Positions 25,108 to 33,911 of a DNA stretch of 64,000 bases are shown here, one piece after another. The DNA is taken from positions 2,356,001 to 2,420,000 of the forward strand of contig OY970239.1 of NCBI GenBank assembly GCA_963715405.1. The letters are read 5' to 3'. Position numbers and translations under genes: made by a program. The DNA is from JALZKA01 sp963715405 (GTDB lineage Bacteria > Actinomycetota > Thermoleophilia > Solirubrobacterales > 70-9). The notes beneath the pieces are model-generated. The model was not told where the DNA came from. It was given only the letters and a program-made list of their open reading frames with translations, and made no database searches. Position 1 is the stretch's first letter. The number at the start of each line of letters is the position of its first letter.

Positions 25108-25854
25108 ATGGCGCGGGAGGAGGGAGTCTCGCCCGCCCGCTACCGAGCGGTCCGTTTCGTGGCAGTGCCGTTCATGCGCCTGTGGTGGGGCCTTCGCATC
25201 GAAGGCTCCGAGCACGTGCCCGCCGAGGGCCCGGCGATCATCACGCCCAACCACAAGAGCTTTTTCGACTCGTTCTTCCTGGCGGCGGCGACGAAGCGGC
25301 CGCTTCGTTTCATGGGGAAGTCAGAGCTGTTCGAAGGGCGGAAGGGAAAGCTCCTGGTGCGCCTCGGCGCCTTTCCCGTCCTTCGCGGCCAGTCCGATGC
25401 CGAGGCGCTAGAGACTGCGCGGATCATCCTCGAGCAGGGGGAGCTCCTGTCGCTCTTTCCCGAGGGGACCCGTGTCCGCGATCCGGACGCACTGGGCACC
25501 CCGAAGCGAGGCGCGGTGCGCCTCGCGCTCGAGACGGGCGCGCCGCTCATCCCTGCAGCGATCTCCGGAACCGAGAGGCTCTTCGCCGGCCCCGTGCCTC
25601 GACCCCGGACGGTCCGCGTCTCTTTCGGCGAGCCGGTCGAGGTAAAGGAGGTCCCGGCAACGCCGGATGCGGCCGCGAACCTCCTCGACGACGAGCTGTG
25701 GCCCAAGGTCTCGGGCGAATTCTCCCGGCTCCGGGCACACCCCGGCCTGATCGCCGCCGGCCTCGCGGCGGCCGGAATCGGAGCGGGCGTAGCAGTCCGC
25801 CGGCGCCGCGCCAAGGCGCGCAGGCCGTGGTGGCAGAAGATGAGCAAACGATGA
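25108..25854 (+). CDS. 1-acylglycerol-3-phosphate O-acyltransferase family protein
   Basis: A PlsC-type acyltransferase: NHKSFFDSFF gives the HX4D catalytic motif, FMGKSELF and LGAFPVLRG the middle blocks, and LFPEGTR the glycerol-phosphate-binding block. It would acylate lysophosphatidate in phospholipid synthesis. The C-terminus carries a membrane helix (LIAAGLAAAGIGAGVAV) and a very basic tail RRRRAKARRPWWQKMSKR. ATG 25108 is chosen over longer frames that overlap lipB. It lies between lipB and lipA, both of which also handle acyl chains. Confidence 0.9.
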   Translation: MAREEGVSPARYRAVRFVAVPFMRLWWGLRIEGSEHVPAEGPAIITPNHKSFFDSFFLAAATKRPLRFMGKSELFEGRKGKLLVRLGAFPVLRGQSDAEALETARIILEQGELLSLFPEGTRVRDPDALGTPKRGAVRLALETGAPLIPAAISGTERLFAGPVPRPRTVRVSFGEPVEVKEVPATPDAAANLLDDELWPKVSGEFSRLRAHPGLIAAGLAAAGIGAGVAVRRRRAKARRPWWQKMSKR

Positions 25855-25912
25855 GGTGCCAGGTACCTAACGAGACGCTCACAGTTCGCGGCGCGCCCGT
25901 AGGATCAGTGGC

Positions 25913-26881
25913 GTGAAACCGCCTGTCGAGGCTCCCGTAGATCGCGTTCACGTGACGCGCTCGCGCGCCAAGCCCGGCGGCAGGGCGATGGAGGGCGGCC
26001 GGCCTTTCCGCGAGCGAAAGCCGCCATGGATGAAGGTGCCGGCGCCCGGCGGCGCGACGTATCGGAAGCTGAAGACTGCGATCGCCGACGAGAACCTCCA
26101 CACGGTCTGCGAGGAGGCCGCCTGCCCGAACATCGGGGAGTGCTGGGAGCGCGGGACGGCGACCTTCATGATCCTCGGCGACGTCTGCACCCGCCGCTGC
26201 GGCTTTTGCAACGTCCAGACGGGGGTGCCGACCTGGAACGACCCGCTCGAGCCCGCGCGAGTAGCCGGCCAGGTGAAGAAGATGGGACTCGTCCACGCGG
26301 TCATCACCTCGGTGGACCGCGACGACCTTCCCGACTACGGCGCTTCGGCGTTCGTCGGCGTGATCCGCTCAATCCGCCGGACGGCGCCGGACTGCAAGGT
26401 CGAGATCCTCACCCCCGACTTCCGCGGCCAGGAGATGCCGCTCGCGAAGGTGATCTACGAGCGCCCCGACGTGTTCAACCACAACGTCGAGACGGTTCCC
26501 CGCCTGTATCCCAAGGCACGCCGCGGATCGGAGTTCATGCGGTCCGCGCGTGTGCTTCGGATGGCGAAGGAGATGGGCGGCTCAGAAGTCGTGACCAAGT
26601 CGGGGCTGATGGTCGGCCTCGGCGAGAGCTTCTCGGAGATGGTCGAGACGTTCGAGATCCTGCGCGAACACGAAGTGCAGATCCTCACCGTCGGCCAGTA
26701 CCTCCGCCCGACCGAGAATCACCTGCCGATCGAGCGCTACTGGCACCCGGATGAGTTCAAGGCACTCGAAGACGCCGCCTACGCGATGGGCTTTGACGCA
26801 GTCGCGTCCGGCCCGCTCGTCCGCAGCTCGTACCACGCGGACGAAGCGGCCGCGAAGGCCGTCTCGGCGCAAGCCGCGTAG
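25913..26881 (+). CDS. lipA: Lipoyl synthase
   Basis: This radical-SAM enzyme inserts two sulfurs into octanoyl groups. The auxiliary cluster motif CEEAACPNIGEC and the radical SAM motif CTRRCGFC are both present, as is the C-terminal RSSYHADE serine ligand. SGLMVGLGE and LTVGQYLRPTENHLP are typical. The start is GTG at 25913; the first 35 residues are poorly conserved, so a later start is possible. The 322-residue length is normal. Confidence 0.95.
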   Translation: MKPPVEAPVDRVHVTRSRAKPGGRAMEGGRPFRERKPPWMKVPAPGGATYRKLKTAIADENLHTVCEEAACPNIGECWERGTATFMILGDVCTRRCGFCNVQTGVPTWNDPLEPARVAGQVKKMGLVHAVITSVDRDDLPDYGASAFVGVIRSIRRTAPDCKVEILTPDFRGQEMPLAKVIYERPDVFNHNVETVPRLYPKARRGSEFMRSARVLRMAKEMGGSEVVTKSGLMVGLGESFSEMVETFEILREHEVQILTVGQYLRPTENHLPIERYWHPDEFKALEDAAYAMGFDAVASGPLVRSSYHADEAAAKAVSAQAA

Positions 26882-26922
26882 GCCTCCCGGGCGCTCTTGC
26901 TGTCTAGGCTCCCCCGCGCCGC

Positions 26923-27780
26923 TTGCTGCCGCTCAAAGACAACATCCCGACCGATCGCTTCCCGGTGGTCACGGTCCTCTTCATCGTGATCAACATCGCG
27001 GTCTTCGTCTGGCAGCTCACGCTCTCGGACGATCCCAACTCGAGCGAGTCACCGGCCGTCCCGGGACTCTCCGCCTCCGACGAAGCGGTGTACGAGCTGG
27101 GGGCGATCCCGTACCGGCTCATTCACCCCGGCGAGGACTGCGGCGTCGTCACCGCCCCGCAGGGAACAAAGCTGCGCGGCGTGGAGCCAGTGGTCTGCGA
27201 GGGGAGCGCCGACAAGCGGGAGGCCGAGGAGATCTCCGGCGTCGAGGTGGTGGACCTCGAGGCGCCGCCCTGGTGGGCGACGATCCTCACGTCCATGTTC
27301 ATGCACGGCGGCTGGCTTCACATCATCGGCAACATGCTCTTCCTCTGGGTCTTCGGAAACAACGTCGAGGACGCGATGGGGAAGCTCAGGTTCGCCCTTT
27401 TCTACCTGCTCGGGGGCGCCGTTGCCGTCTATGCGCAATCGGCGCTCGACACCGCCTCGACGATTCCGACGATCGGGGCCTCGGGAGCGGTCGCAGGCGT
27501 CCTCGGCGGATACATCCTCCTGCACCCGAAGGCCCGGGTAGTCACCCTGATCATCATCATCTTCTTCGTGACCCTGATCGAGATCCCGGCGATGATCCTG
27601 CTCGGCATCTGGGCGGCGCTCCAGTTCATCCCGGCGCTCGGCCAGGTGGGGACGGGCGAGCTCGGCGGCGACAGCGTGGCTTACCTCGCGCACGTCGGCG
27701 GCTTCATCTTCGGACTCCTCATGATCAAGCTGTTCACCGCGCGACGAGATGAACGGCCGAAGCTTGGACTCGCCGGATGA
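26923..27780 (+). CDS. Rhomboid family intramembrane serine protease
   Basis: Membrane segments, a conserved HGGWLHIIGNMLFLWVFG block, the catalytic serine in IGASGAVAG and the catalytic histidine in YLAHVGGFIFG identify a rhomboid. A polar loop of about 80 residues lies between the first two membrane segments, with two cysteines (DCGVV, VVCEG) that could pair outside the cell. The start is TTG at 26923 (LPLKDNIPTDRFPVVT is the usual beginning). Its stop overlaps the next small membrane gene as ATGA. Confidence 0.93.
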   Translation: MLPLKDNIPTDRFPVVTVLFIVINIAVFVWQLTLSDDPNSSESPAVPGLSASDEAVYELGAIPYRLIHPGEDCGVVTAPQGTKLRGVEPVVCEGSADKREAEEISGVEVVDLEAPPWWATILTSMFMHGGWLHIIGNMLFLWVFGNNVEDAMGKLRFALFYLLGGAVAVYAQSALDTASTIPTIGASGAVAGVLGGYILLHPKARVVTLIIIIFFVTLIEIPAMILLGIWAALQFIPALGQVGTGELGGDSVAYLAHVGGFIFGLLMIKLFTARRDERPKLGLAG

Positions 27781-27965
27781 ACCTCGACACCCGCGCCGCG
27801 ATCCTCTTCGGCGTCCTCATGTTCATGATCCTGTTCGCGGGAATGACGCTGGTCGTCCTCTTCAAGGACGGGCTCACGATCCTCGTCTTCTTCTCGATTC
27901 TGATCCTTTTGATCCTCGGCGTCGGGCTGTGGGGTGCCGTGAGCGAGCAGAACCGCCGCCGTTAG
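27777..27965 (+). CDS. Small two-span membrane protein
   Basis: The 62-residue protein is almost all membrane: AILFGVLMFMILFAGMTLVVLF and TILVFFSILILLILGVGLWGAV, ending EQNRRR. ATGA overlap with the rhomboid gene indicates translational coupling, so it may act with the protease. I know no named family. Confidence 0.7.
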   Translation: MNLDTRAAILFGVLMFMILFAGMTLVVLFKDGLTILVFFSILILLILGVGLWGAVSEQNRRR

Positions 27966-27986
27966 CCGCCCGCGCTCCGCTCCGGT

Positions 27987-29357
27987 TCAGTAGCCCACGC
28001 CCGTCTTGACCCGTTCGCGCTCCTTCTGGGTTGCCCCGCCCTTCTTTTCGAGGGTCTCGCACGCCTCGGCGATGTCGTCGGCAAGGGTATGCACGAGGGC
28101 GTGGCTGAGGTTGAGCTTGACCAGAGCGCGCAGCATCGTTACATGGTCGGCGTTCGGCGGCATCGTGTATGCGGGCAGCATCCACCCCCGTTCTGCCGCG
28201 ACCTGCCAGGCGATGTCGAACTCGTCGTACGGGACATCCTCTGCGAGGTTGAACGCCACGAGCGGGAGCTGGTTCTTTCCGTTCCCGATCAGCTGGAACG
28301 GCCCGACCTCGGAGATCTTCTCGGCGAGGAAGCGGGCGTTCGCCTGCATGATCTCCATGACGCGCGTGTAGCCGGTGTGGCCGAACCGGACCAGGGTGTA
28401 GTACTGGGCCAGGACCATCGCCGATCCGGTCGAGAAGTTGAGGGTGAACGTCTTGTCGGTCTTGCCGAGATAATTCTCGAGGAACACGAGGTCCTCGGCG
28501 AGATCGGACTCTTCGCGGAAGATGAGCCAGCCGATGCCCGGATACACGAGGCCGTACTTGTGGCCGGACACGTTGATCGAGCGAACCTGCTCGAGCCTGA
28601 AGTCCCATTCGTAGCCGGGATAGAGAAACGGCCATACGAACCCCCCGCTGGCGGCGTCGACGTGCAGCGGCACGTCCAGTCCGCGCTCGTCGCGGAGCTC
28701 GACCAGGAGCTTGTTTATTCCGGCGATGTCGTCGGCGTGACCCGTAAACGTCGTGCCGAGGACGGCAGCGACGCCGATCGTGTTCTCGTCGACGTGGGGC
28801 TCAACGTCCTCAGGGCCGATCGTGTACCTGTCGGGCTGGAGCGGCACGATCCTCGGCTCGACGTCGAAGTAGCGGCAGAACTTCTCCCAGACGACGTGGA
28901 CGTCGCCGCCGAACACCAGATTCGGCCGGTCGGTGGCCGCGCCCGCTGCCTCGCGCCGCTTGCGCCATTGCCACTTGAGCGAAAGGGCTCCGAGCATGAT
29001 TGCTTCCGACGAGCCCTGGGTACGGGCGCCCGTCGTCTCCCCCGGCGCGTGGAAGAGGTTGGCGAGCATGCGGATGCAGCGTTGCTCGATCTCCGCAGTC
29101 TGTGGATATTCGGCGTGATCGATGAAGTTGCGGTGAAGGTTGGCTGCAATAAGCCGCTGTGCCTCCGGCTCCATCCAGGTAGTCACGAAGGTGGCGAGAT
29201 TCCGCTCGGGAATTCCGTCGAGGACGAGTTCCTCTTCAATCAGGCGCATCGCCTCGAACGGGGCCATGCCCTCAGCGGGGAGCTCGTTGTCAGGAGCGTC
29301 CTCGAGCAAGTACCGGTGGCCGAGGCGCTCATTGACGAGCGGGGGTTCTTCGCTCAT
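27987..29357 (-). CDS. gad: Glutamate decarboxylase
   Basis: This PLP enzyme converts glutamate to GABA. Family signatures: YPQTAEIEQRCIRMLANLFHAP, GARTQGSSEAIMLGAL, PLHVDAASGGFVWPF and the PLP lysine in NVSGHKYGLVYPGIGWLIFR. The 456-residue length matches GadB-type enzymes. ATG at 29357 overlaps the upstream monooxygenase stop as ATGA, an unusual pairing that implies co-translation. The glutamate dehydrogenase at 32.5 kb is a metabolic neighbour. GABA made here could feed acid resistance or the GABA shunt; no antiporter gene is present in the window. Confidence 0.94.
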   Translation of the reverse strand: MSEEPPLVNERLGHRYLLEDAPDNELPAEGMAPFEAMRLIEEELVLDGIPERNLATFVTTWMEPEAQRLIAANLHRNFIDHAEYPQTAEIEQRCIRMLANLFHAPGETTGARTQGSSEAIMLGALSLKWQWRKRREAAGAATDRPNLVFGGDVHVVWEKFCRYFDVEPRIVPLQPDRYTIGPEDVEPHVDENTIGVAAVLGTTFTGHADDIAGINKLLVELRDERGLDVPLHVDAASGGFVWPFLYPGYEWDFRLEQVRSINVSGHKYGLVYPGIGWLIFREESDLAEDLVFLENYLGKTDKTFTLNFSTGSAMVLAQYYTLVRFGHTGYTRVMEIMQANARFLAEKISEVGPFQLIGNGKNQLPLVAFNLAEDVPYDEFDIAWQVAAERGWMLPAYTMPPNADHVTMLRALVKLNLSHALVHTLADDIAEACETLEKKGGATQKERERVKTGVGY

Positions 29358-30886
29358 GTGGCGGGTTCGAGGCGCGCGAACGAGTAGTCGTCGAGATTGA
29401 AGTGGCCGCTCTGCCAGTTGACCTCGAGCGTCGGCGAGATGCGAAACGGGCGGTCCCCGTGCTTGTCGAAGTAATAGGAGTTCGCCAAGGCGCACTCGGG
29501 CTGTTCGAGAATCTGCCACGAGCTGCGCGAGAGCATCTTGCGGAAGTAGCGGTCGTTGGCCTCAGGCGTGACCTCGACCTTGGTCGCGTGATCGGCGCGC
29601 GCCCTTCCGATCAAGCGCATGATGTGGCGGGACTGGTTCTCGATCAGGTTGAAATACGACGAGCCGTTATAGCCATAGGGACCGAGAATCGAGAAGAAGT
29701 TCGGGAAGCCGGGGACGCTCACGCCGTGGTACGCCTGGAAGCGGTTCTGGTCCCACCAGCTCTCCAGATCGGTGCCCCCCACTCCCTGGACCGGGAACGG
29801 CGGGACGCTACCCGCCTCGAATACCTTGAAGCCGGTGGCGAGGATGAGGACGTCGATCTCGTGCTCGGCGCCGTCGGCGGTGCGGACCGAGCTTGCGGTG
29901 ATCTCCGTGATGGGCTCCGTCTCCAGATGGACGTTTGGGCGGTTGAACGTGGCAAGGTACGTGTTGTGAAAGCCGGGGCGCTTGCAGCCGAGGGGATAGC
30001 GCGGCGTCAGCTTGTCGCGAACGACGGGATCGCGCACCTCGTCCTGCAGGAACTGGCGCCCGATACGCGTGCCGATCTTCGAGATAGGCAGGAAGCGGTG
30101 GAAGTGAAGCGCCCAGGGGAAGGTGACCTCGACGAAGACCTGGCTCAAGAGCCGGGTCAGGCCCTGGCCCCCGGGGAGTTTCGAGAGGCGTCGCACCAGG
30201 CTCCCGTCGAGCGAGTTGTCGGGCTTCGGCAAGCACCAGATCGGGGTGCGCTGGAAGACGGTTAGGTGCTCAACCTGCGGCGCGATCTCGGGAATGACCT
30301 GGACCGCGCTCGCGCCGGTACCGATGATCGCGACGCGCTTGCCCTCGAGCGAGACGTCGTGATCCCAACGGGCTGTGTGGAGGGTCTCGCCTTCGAAGTC
30401 TGCAACGCCCGCGATGTCCGGCAGCCGCGGTTCGTTGAAGACGCCCGTGGCACCGATCACGAAGCGCGTCGTGATCTCCTCGCCTTCCTCCGAGGTGAGG
30501 TGCCAGAGATGAGCCTCGTCGTCAAACGTCGCGCCGTTGATCCGGGTTTTGAATCGAACCTTCGGCCGGAGCCCATACTTGTCGACGAGGTGCTCGGCGT
30601 ATCCCTTGAGCTCCTCCCCGGGCGCGTAGAGCCGGGACCAGTCGGGCATCTGCTCAAACGAGAACTGGTAGGAGGGCGACGGGATGTCCACCGCCACGCC
30701 CGGATAGGTATTCCAATGCCAGGCGCCGCCGACGCCATCACCCGCCTCGATCACCGTGAAGTCGTCGATGCCCGCCTCGGCGACTTTGATCGCAGCCCCA
30801 ATCCCGGAGAAGCCGCCGCCGACGACGACGACCTCGTGGTCAGGTTGTGGCCGGGAGCCGTTGGACGAAGGCGTCACGTCCGACAT
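29354..30886 (-). CDS. Baeyer-Villiger-type flavin monooxygenase
   Basis: An FAD/NADPH monooxygenase: FAD motif VVVVGGGFSGIGAAIKVAEAG, ENTRY-like GGAWHWNTYPGVAVDIPS, NADPH motif VAIIGTGASAVQVIPEIA, FQRTPIW and ATGF. The BVMO fingerprint region reads ARWDHDVSLEGKRVAIIGTG, close to FxGxxxHxxxW but with the histidine and tryptophan positions changed, so a cyclohexanone-type or an N-hydroxylating enzyme are both possible. ATG at 30886 is preferred; a 14-base dyad sits four bases upstream. It is coupled to glutamate decarboxylase downstream. Confidence 0.88.
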   Translation of the reverse strand: MSDVTPSSNGSRPQPDHEVVVVGGGFSGIGAAIKVAEAGIDDFTVIEAGDGVGGAWHWNTYPGVAVDIPSPSYQFSFEQMPDWSRLYAPGEELKGYAEHLVDKYGLRPKVRFKTRINGATFDDEAHLWHLTSEEGEEITTRFVIGATGVFNEPRLPDIAGVADFEGETLHTARWDHDVSLEGKRVAIIGTGASAVQVIPEIAPQVEHLTVFQRTPIWCLPKPDNSLDGSLVRRLSKLPGGQGLTRLLSQVFVEVTFPWALHFHRFLPISKIGTRIGRQFLQDEVRDPVVRDKLTPRYPLGCKRPGFHNTYLATFNRPNVHLETEPITEITASSVRTADGAEHEIDVLILATGFKVFEAGSVPPFPVQGVGGTDLESWWDQNRFQAYHGVSVPGFPNFFSILGPYGYNGSSYFNLIENQSRHIMRLIGRARADHATKVEVTPEANDRYFRKMLSRSSWQILEQPECALANSYYFDKHGDRPFRISPTLEVNWQSGHFNLDDYSFARLEPAT

Positions 30887-30890
30887 TCTG

Positions 30891-30904
30891 ACTGATCGGT
30901 CAGT
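30891..30904. promoter_or_regulatory. ACTGA-TCGG-TCAGT dyad at the monooxygenase start, TetR-type operator candidate
   Basis: An inverted repeat with five-base arms lies immediately before the ATG at 30886. TetR-family repressors commonly bind sites containing TGACCGATCAGT-like sequence, but no tetR gene is found in the window. Confidence 0.4.
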
Positions 30905-31097
30905 TTGATTGCCCGTCACACGCGGGGCAAGCAGCAATCCCAGCCCCTTGAGGGAAGGATTTTGCACTCCCTATTGGACATTTCCTTCCCTCGACGTCCG
31001 AACGATGCACCGGGGATACTTGGGTCGTGGAAAGTGCCGACCGCGTCCGCTTGGGCAATGCGATCTTCAACCGCCGCGCCCGGGACGGCGTTAGCTG

Positions 31098-31511
31098 ATG
31101 ACGTCCGCGAACGTCGAGCGGGCACGAGAGGGTTATGCCGCTCTCGGCTTGGCCATCAAATCGGGTGACTTAGACGCCTACTTCACCGAGTACATGCACC
31201 CCGAGGTCGAGTGGGTGCCTTTGGAAGGCGCGCTCGACGCCGATGCTTCGGCCGGCCACGAGGCCGTCAAAGGCCGGCTGATGGCGATGTTGGAAGTGAT
31301 GGGAGAACCCGAGATCGAAGCGGAGGAGATCATCGACGCGGGGGACCGCGTCGTCGTCGCAATACGCATCTCGGGACGCGGCAGGGGCAGCGGGATCGAC
31401 ATCGAGGCGAACTGGTTTCACGTCTTGACGCCGCGGGACGACATGGTGGCGCGGATCGAGTGGTATGCCACCCGGGCGGAAGCCCTCGGAGCCGCCGGGT
31501 TGCGGGAGTAG
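31098..31511 (+). CDS. SnoaL/NTF2-like protein
   Basis: A 137-residue NTF2-fold protein: NVERAREGYAALGLAIKSGDLDAYF, HPEVEWVPLEG, GHEAVKGRL, DAGDRVVVAIRISGRGRGSG and a C-terminal WYATRAEALGAAGL. Proteins of this fold include SnoaL-like enzymes and ligand binders; no catalytic residues can be assigned. It is a distant relative of the cluster at 38.8-42.7 kb but lies outside the tRNA-linked island and lacks the MSQENVE start and the flanking repeats. Confidence 0.75.
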   Translation: MTSANVERAREGYAALGLAIKSGDLDAYFTEYMHPEVEWVPLEGALDADASAGHEAVKGRLMAMLEVMGEPEIEAEEIIDAGDRVVVAIRISGRGRGSGIDIEANWFHVLTPRDDMVARIEWYATRAEALGAAGLRE

Positions 31512-31667
31512 GCAGAACGCCGAGCTTGTGCGGGCCGGACCGCATGGGGCGCATAACTCAAGCACGGCTTGAACCGCTAGCCAGCCTTTGAGCGGGCCGC
31601 CGGCATAGGCGCTCGGCACGGGCCTATCGTGTTTGCGGCGCTCGCACGCAAGCGCTACGCTCGCGAC

Positions 31668-32204
31668 ATGGGCCTGTTTGGAGATTGGGCGAAGTCGAAG
31701 CGGATGAGTCAGCCGGTGCGCGGTACAGCCCAGGTCGTGTCGGCGAGCATGCCCCCTTACAACGCGACCTCGTCGAACTGCTCGCTTCACCTCGTGGTCA
31801 GCGCCGAGGGCCTTAATCCGACGCCTGTCGAGCACACCGCGATGGCCTCGGTCAAGCGCTGGCCGACTCCCGGCATGACCCTGCCCGTCACCGTGGACCT
31901 GGCCGATCCGACGCGCATCAAGATTCTCTGGGATGACGTCCCGACCGGTGACCAGACGGCCATGCAGCAGGCCGAGCAGATGGCCGAGATGATGAGGGGC
32001 CGCGCCGGGGCTACAACCCAGGGGGGCGGGATGGACCTGGGCGCGGTTATTGCGCAGGCAACCGGAGCGGCGGGCGGACGAACGCAGTCCGCCACGGACG
32101 ACGTGGCTGGACAGATCGAGAAGCTAAGTCAGTTGCACGACTCTGGCGCGCTTTCAGACGAGGAGTTCGCGGACGCGAAGCGCAAGCTCCTCGAAGACCT
32201 CTGA
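31668..32204 (+). CDS. SHOCT-domain protein
   Basis: It begins MGLFGDWAKSKRM; residues 20-90 form a small beta-rich domain of unknown type (RGTAQVVSASMPPYNATSSN), followed by a Met/Gln-rich helix and a flexible glycine stretch. The last 30 residues (QIEKLSQLHDSGALSDEEFADAKRKLL) are a clear SHOCT motif, a short C-terminal oligomerisation or binding domain. ATG 31668 is preferred to an upstream frame. The function is unknown. Confidence 0.75.
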   Translation: MGLFGDWAKSKRMSQPVRGTAQVVSASMPPYNATSSNCSLHLVVSAEGLNPTPVEHTAMASVKRWPTPGMTLPVTVDLADPTRIKILWDDVPTGDQTAMQQAEQMAEMMRGRAGATTQGGGMDLGAVIAQATGAAGGRTQSATDDVAGQIEKLSQLHDSGALSDEEFADAKRKLLEDL

Positions 32205-32260
32205 GCGCAGCGCGAGTTCGCGGCGCCCTGATCGCCAAGGCGAGCCGTTTGTAGTAGTAG

Positions 32261-32333
32261 TGGAGCCAGCCGGACTCGAACCGGCGACATCCGCGTTGCA
32301 AACGCGACGCTCTACCAACTGAGCTATGGCCCC
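32261..32333 (-). tRNA. tRNA-Ala(TGC)
   Basis: The minus strand gives a complete cloverleaf with acceptor GGGGCCA/TGGCTCC, D-arm GCTCAGTTGGTAGAGC, anticodon loop TTTGCAA (anticodon TGC) and T-loop GGTTCGAGTCC. Confidence 0.95.
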
Positions 32334-32477
32334 GTGGTGACTGATGAGCAGCTTGGGCTGCGAAAGCAGCATGTGCCCGTTGGTGATCTCAATTGTAGGT
32401 TCACGACGGGTTCTCATCGGGCAGGCGCGACTGTGAGAACATCACCGGCGAGGTTCAAGCGCTAGGAGAGAGTGAAG

Positions 32478-33866
32478 ATGGCGGAGACGAAGACCGCAAC
32501 TGAAGAAGACACGGCAAAAGACGAGGCGGAGGACCAGCACACCGACCACTCGCCGATGGCTTCCGAGGCCGATCGCGAAGATGACGCCCCCAAGCCCGCC
32601 CAGCGCGCTGAGGTGTCGAACCTCGACATCGTCCGCCACTACTTCGACAAGGCGGCCGACCACCTAAAGCTCGAGGACGACGTTCGCGTCGTCTTTTGGA
32701 CCCCATACCGAGAGGTGACGGTCCAGATCCCCGTCAAGTGCTCCGACGGAAAGCTTCACGTCTTCTCCGGCTACCGCATCCAGCACAACGGCGCCCGCGG
32801 CCCCTACAAGGGAGGCATCCGCTTCCATCCTGAGGTGGACGTCGACGAGGTGCGCGCGCTCGCCTCGCTCATGACCTGGAAGACAGCCGTCGCCAACGTT
32901 CCTTTCGGCGGCGCCAAGGGCGGCGTCAACTGCGACCCCTCGGTCCTCACCCAGGCGGAGCTTCAGAAGATCACCCGCTCGTTCATGGACAAGATCGAGA
33001 AGGTGCTCGGGCCCACGCGCGATATCCCCGCGCCCGACGTCAACACGAACGCCCAGGTGATGGCTTGGATGATGGATGAGTACGGAAAGCTCCACGGCCA
33101 CACACCGGCCATCGTGACGGGCAAGCCACTCTCGCTGGAGGGATCTCTCGGGCGCGAGGCTGCCACCGGGCGAGGCTGCGTCTACATGTTCCGTGAAGCC
33201 GCGCCGTCGCTCGGCCTCAGTCCCGCCTCGACCAAGTTCGTCGTCCAGGGCTTCGGCAACGTCGGTTCCTGGGCGGCCCGCATCATGCAGCAGCTCGGCT
33301 CGCAGATGGTCGCCGTCTCCGATGCCAACGGCGCTGTCAAGAACGAGAACGGGATCGACTCCGTCGCGCTTCACGAGCACATCTCCGAGGGCGGAGTCAT
33401 CACGGAGTTCCCGGACGTCGAGGAGATCGACCCCGAAGACCTCGTCGCGGTTCCCTGTGATGTCTTCATTCCAGCGGCGCTCGGAGGCATGATCCGCGAG
33501 GACAACGCGGACCGGATGAACTGCAAGGTCCTCGTCGAGGGCGCCAACAGCCCGACAACCCCGGCGGCCGACGAGATCCTTCGCAAGAAGGACACCTACA
33601 TCATCCCCGACGTCATGGCGAACGCCGGCGGCGTCGTCGTCTCCTACTTCGAGTGGGTGCAGAACCTTCAGCACTTCCAGTGGGACGAGCGCGACGTGAA
33701 CGACAAGCTCGCGACGAAGATGCGAAAGGCCTACCGCGACGTGTCAGGCCGAGCGAAGGAAGAAGGCCTCGACCTGCGCGAAGCCGCCTACCTCGTCGGC
33801 ATCGAGCGCGTCGTCGACGCAGCGCGAACCCGCGGGTACATCGAGACGCCCAGAAAGTCTTCCTGA
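32478..33866 (+). CDS. gdhA: Glutamate dehydrogenase (Glu/Leu/Phe/Val family)
   Basis: It interconverts glutamate and 2-oxoglutarate. An acidic N-terminal extension of about 45 residues precedes the catalytic domain with YRIQHNGARGPYKGGIRFHP, TWKTAVANVPFGGAKGG (substrate lysines), GPTRDIPAPDVNTN and the nucleotide-binding KFVVQGFGNVGSWAARIM. EGANSPTTP and PDVMANAGGVVVSYFEW are typical. ATG at 32478 follows AGGAGAG; a GTG six bases earlier is also in frame. Length matches hexameric NAD-type enzymes. Confidence 0.94.
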   Translation: MAETKTATEEDTAKDEAEDQHTDHSPMASEADREDDAPKPAQRAEVSNLDIVRHYFDKAADHLKLEDDVRVVFWTPYREVTVQIPVKCSDGKLHVFSGYRIQHNGARGPYKGGIRFHPEVDVDEVRALASLMTWKTAVANVPFGGAKGGVNCDPSVLTQAELQKITRSFMDKIEKVLGPTRDIPAPDVNTNAQVMAWMMDEYGKLHGHTPAIVTGKPLSLEGSLGREAATGRGCVYMFREAAPSLGLSPASTKFVVQGFGNVGSWAARIMQQLGSQMVAVSDANGAVKNENGIDSVALHEHISEGGVITEFPDVEEIDPEDLVAVPCDVFIPAALGGMIREDNADRMNCKVLVEGANSPTTPAADEILRKKDTYIIPDVMANAGGVVVSYFEWVQNLQHFQWDERDVNDKLATKMRKAYRDVSGRAKEEGLDLREAAYLVGIERVVDAARTRGYIETPRKSS

Positions 33867-33911
33867 GCGCACTTGCGTTTCCGCGTCCCGACGACGCGCC
33901 TTAGATCTCAG

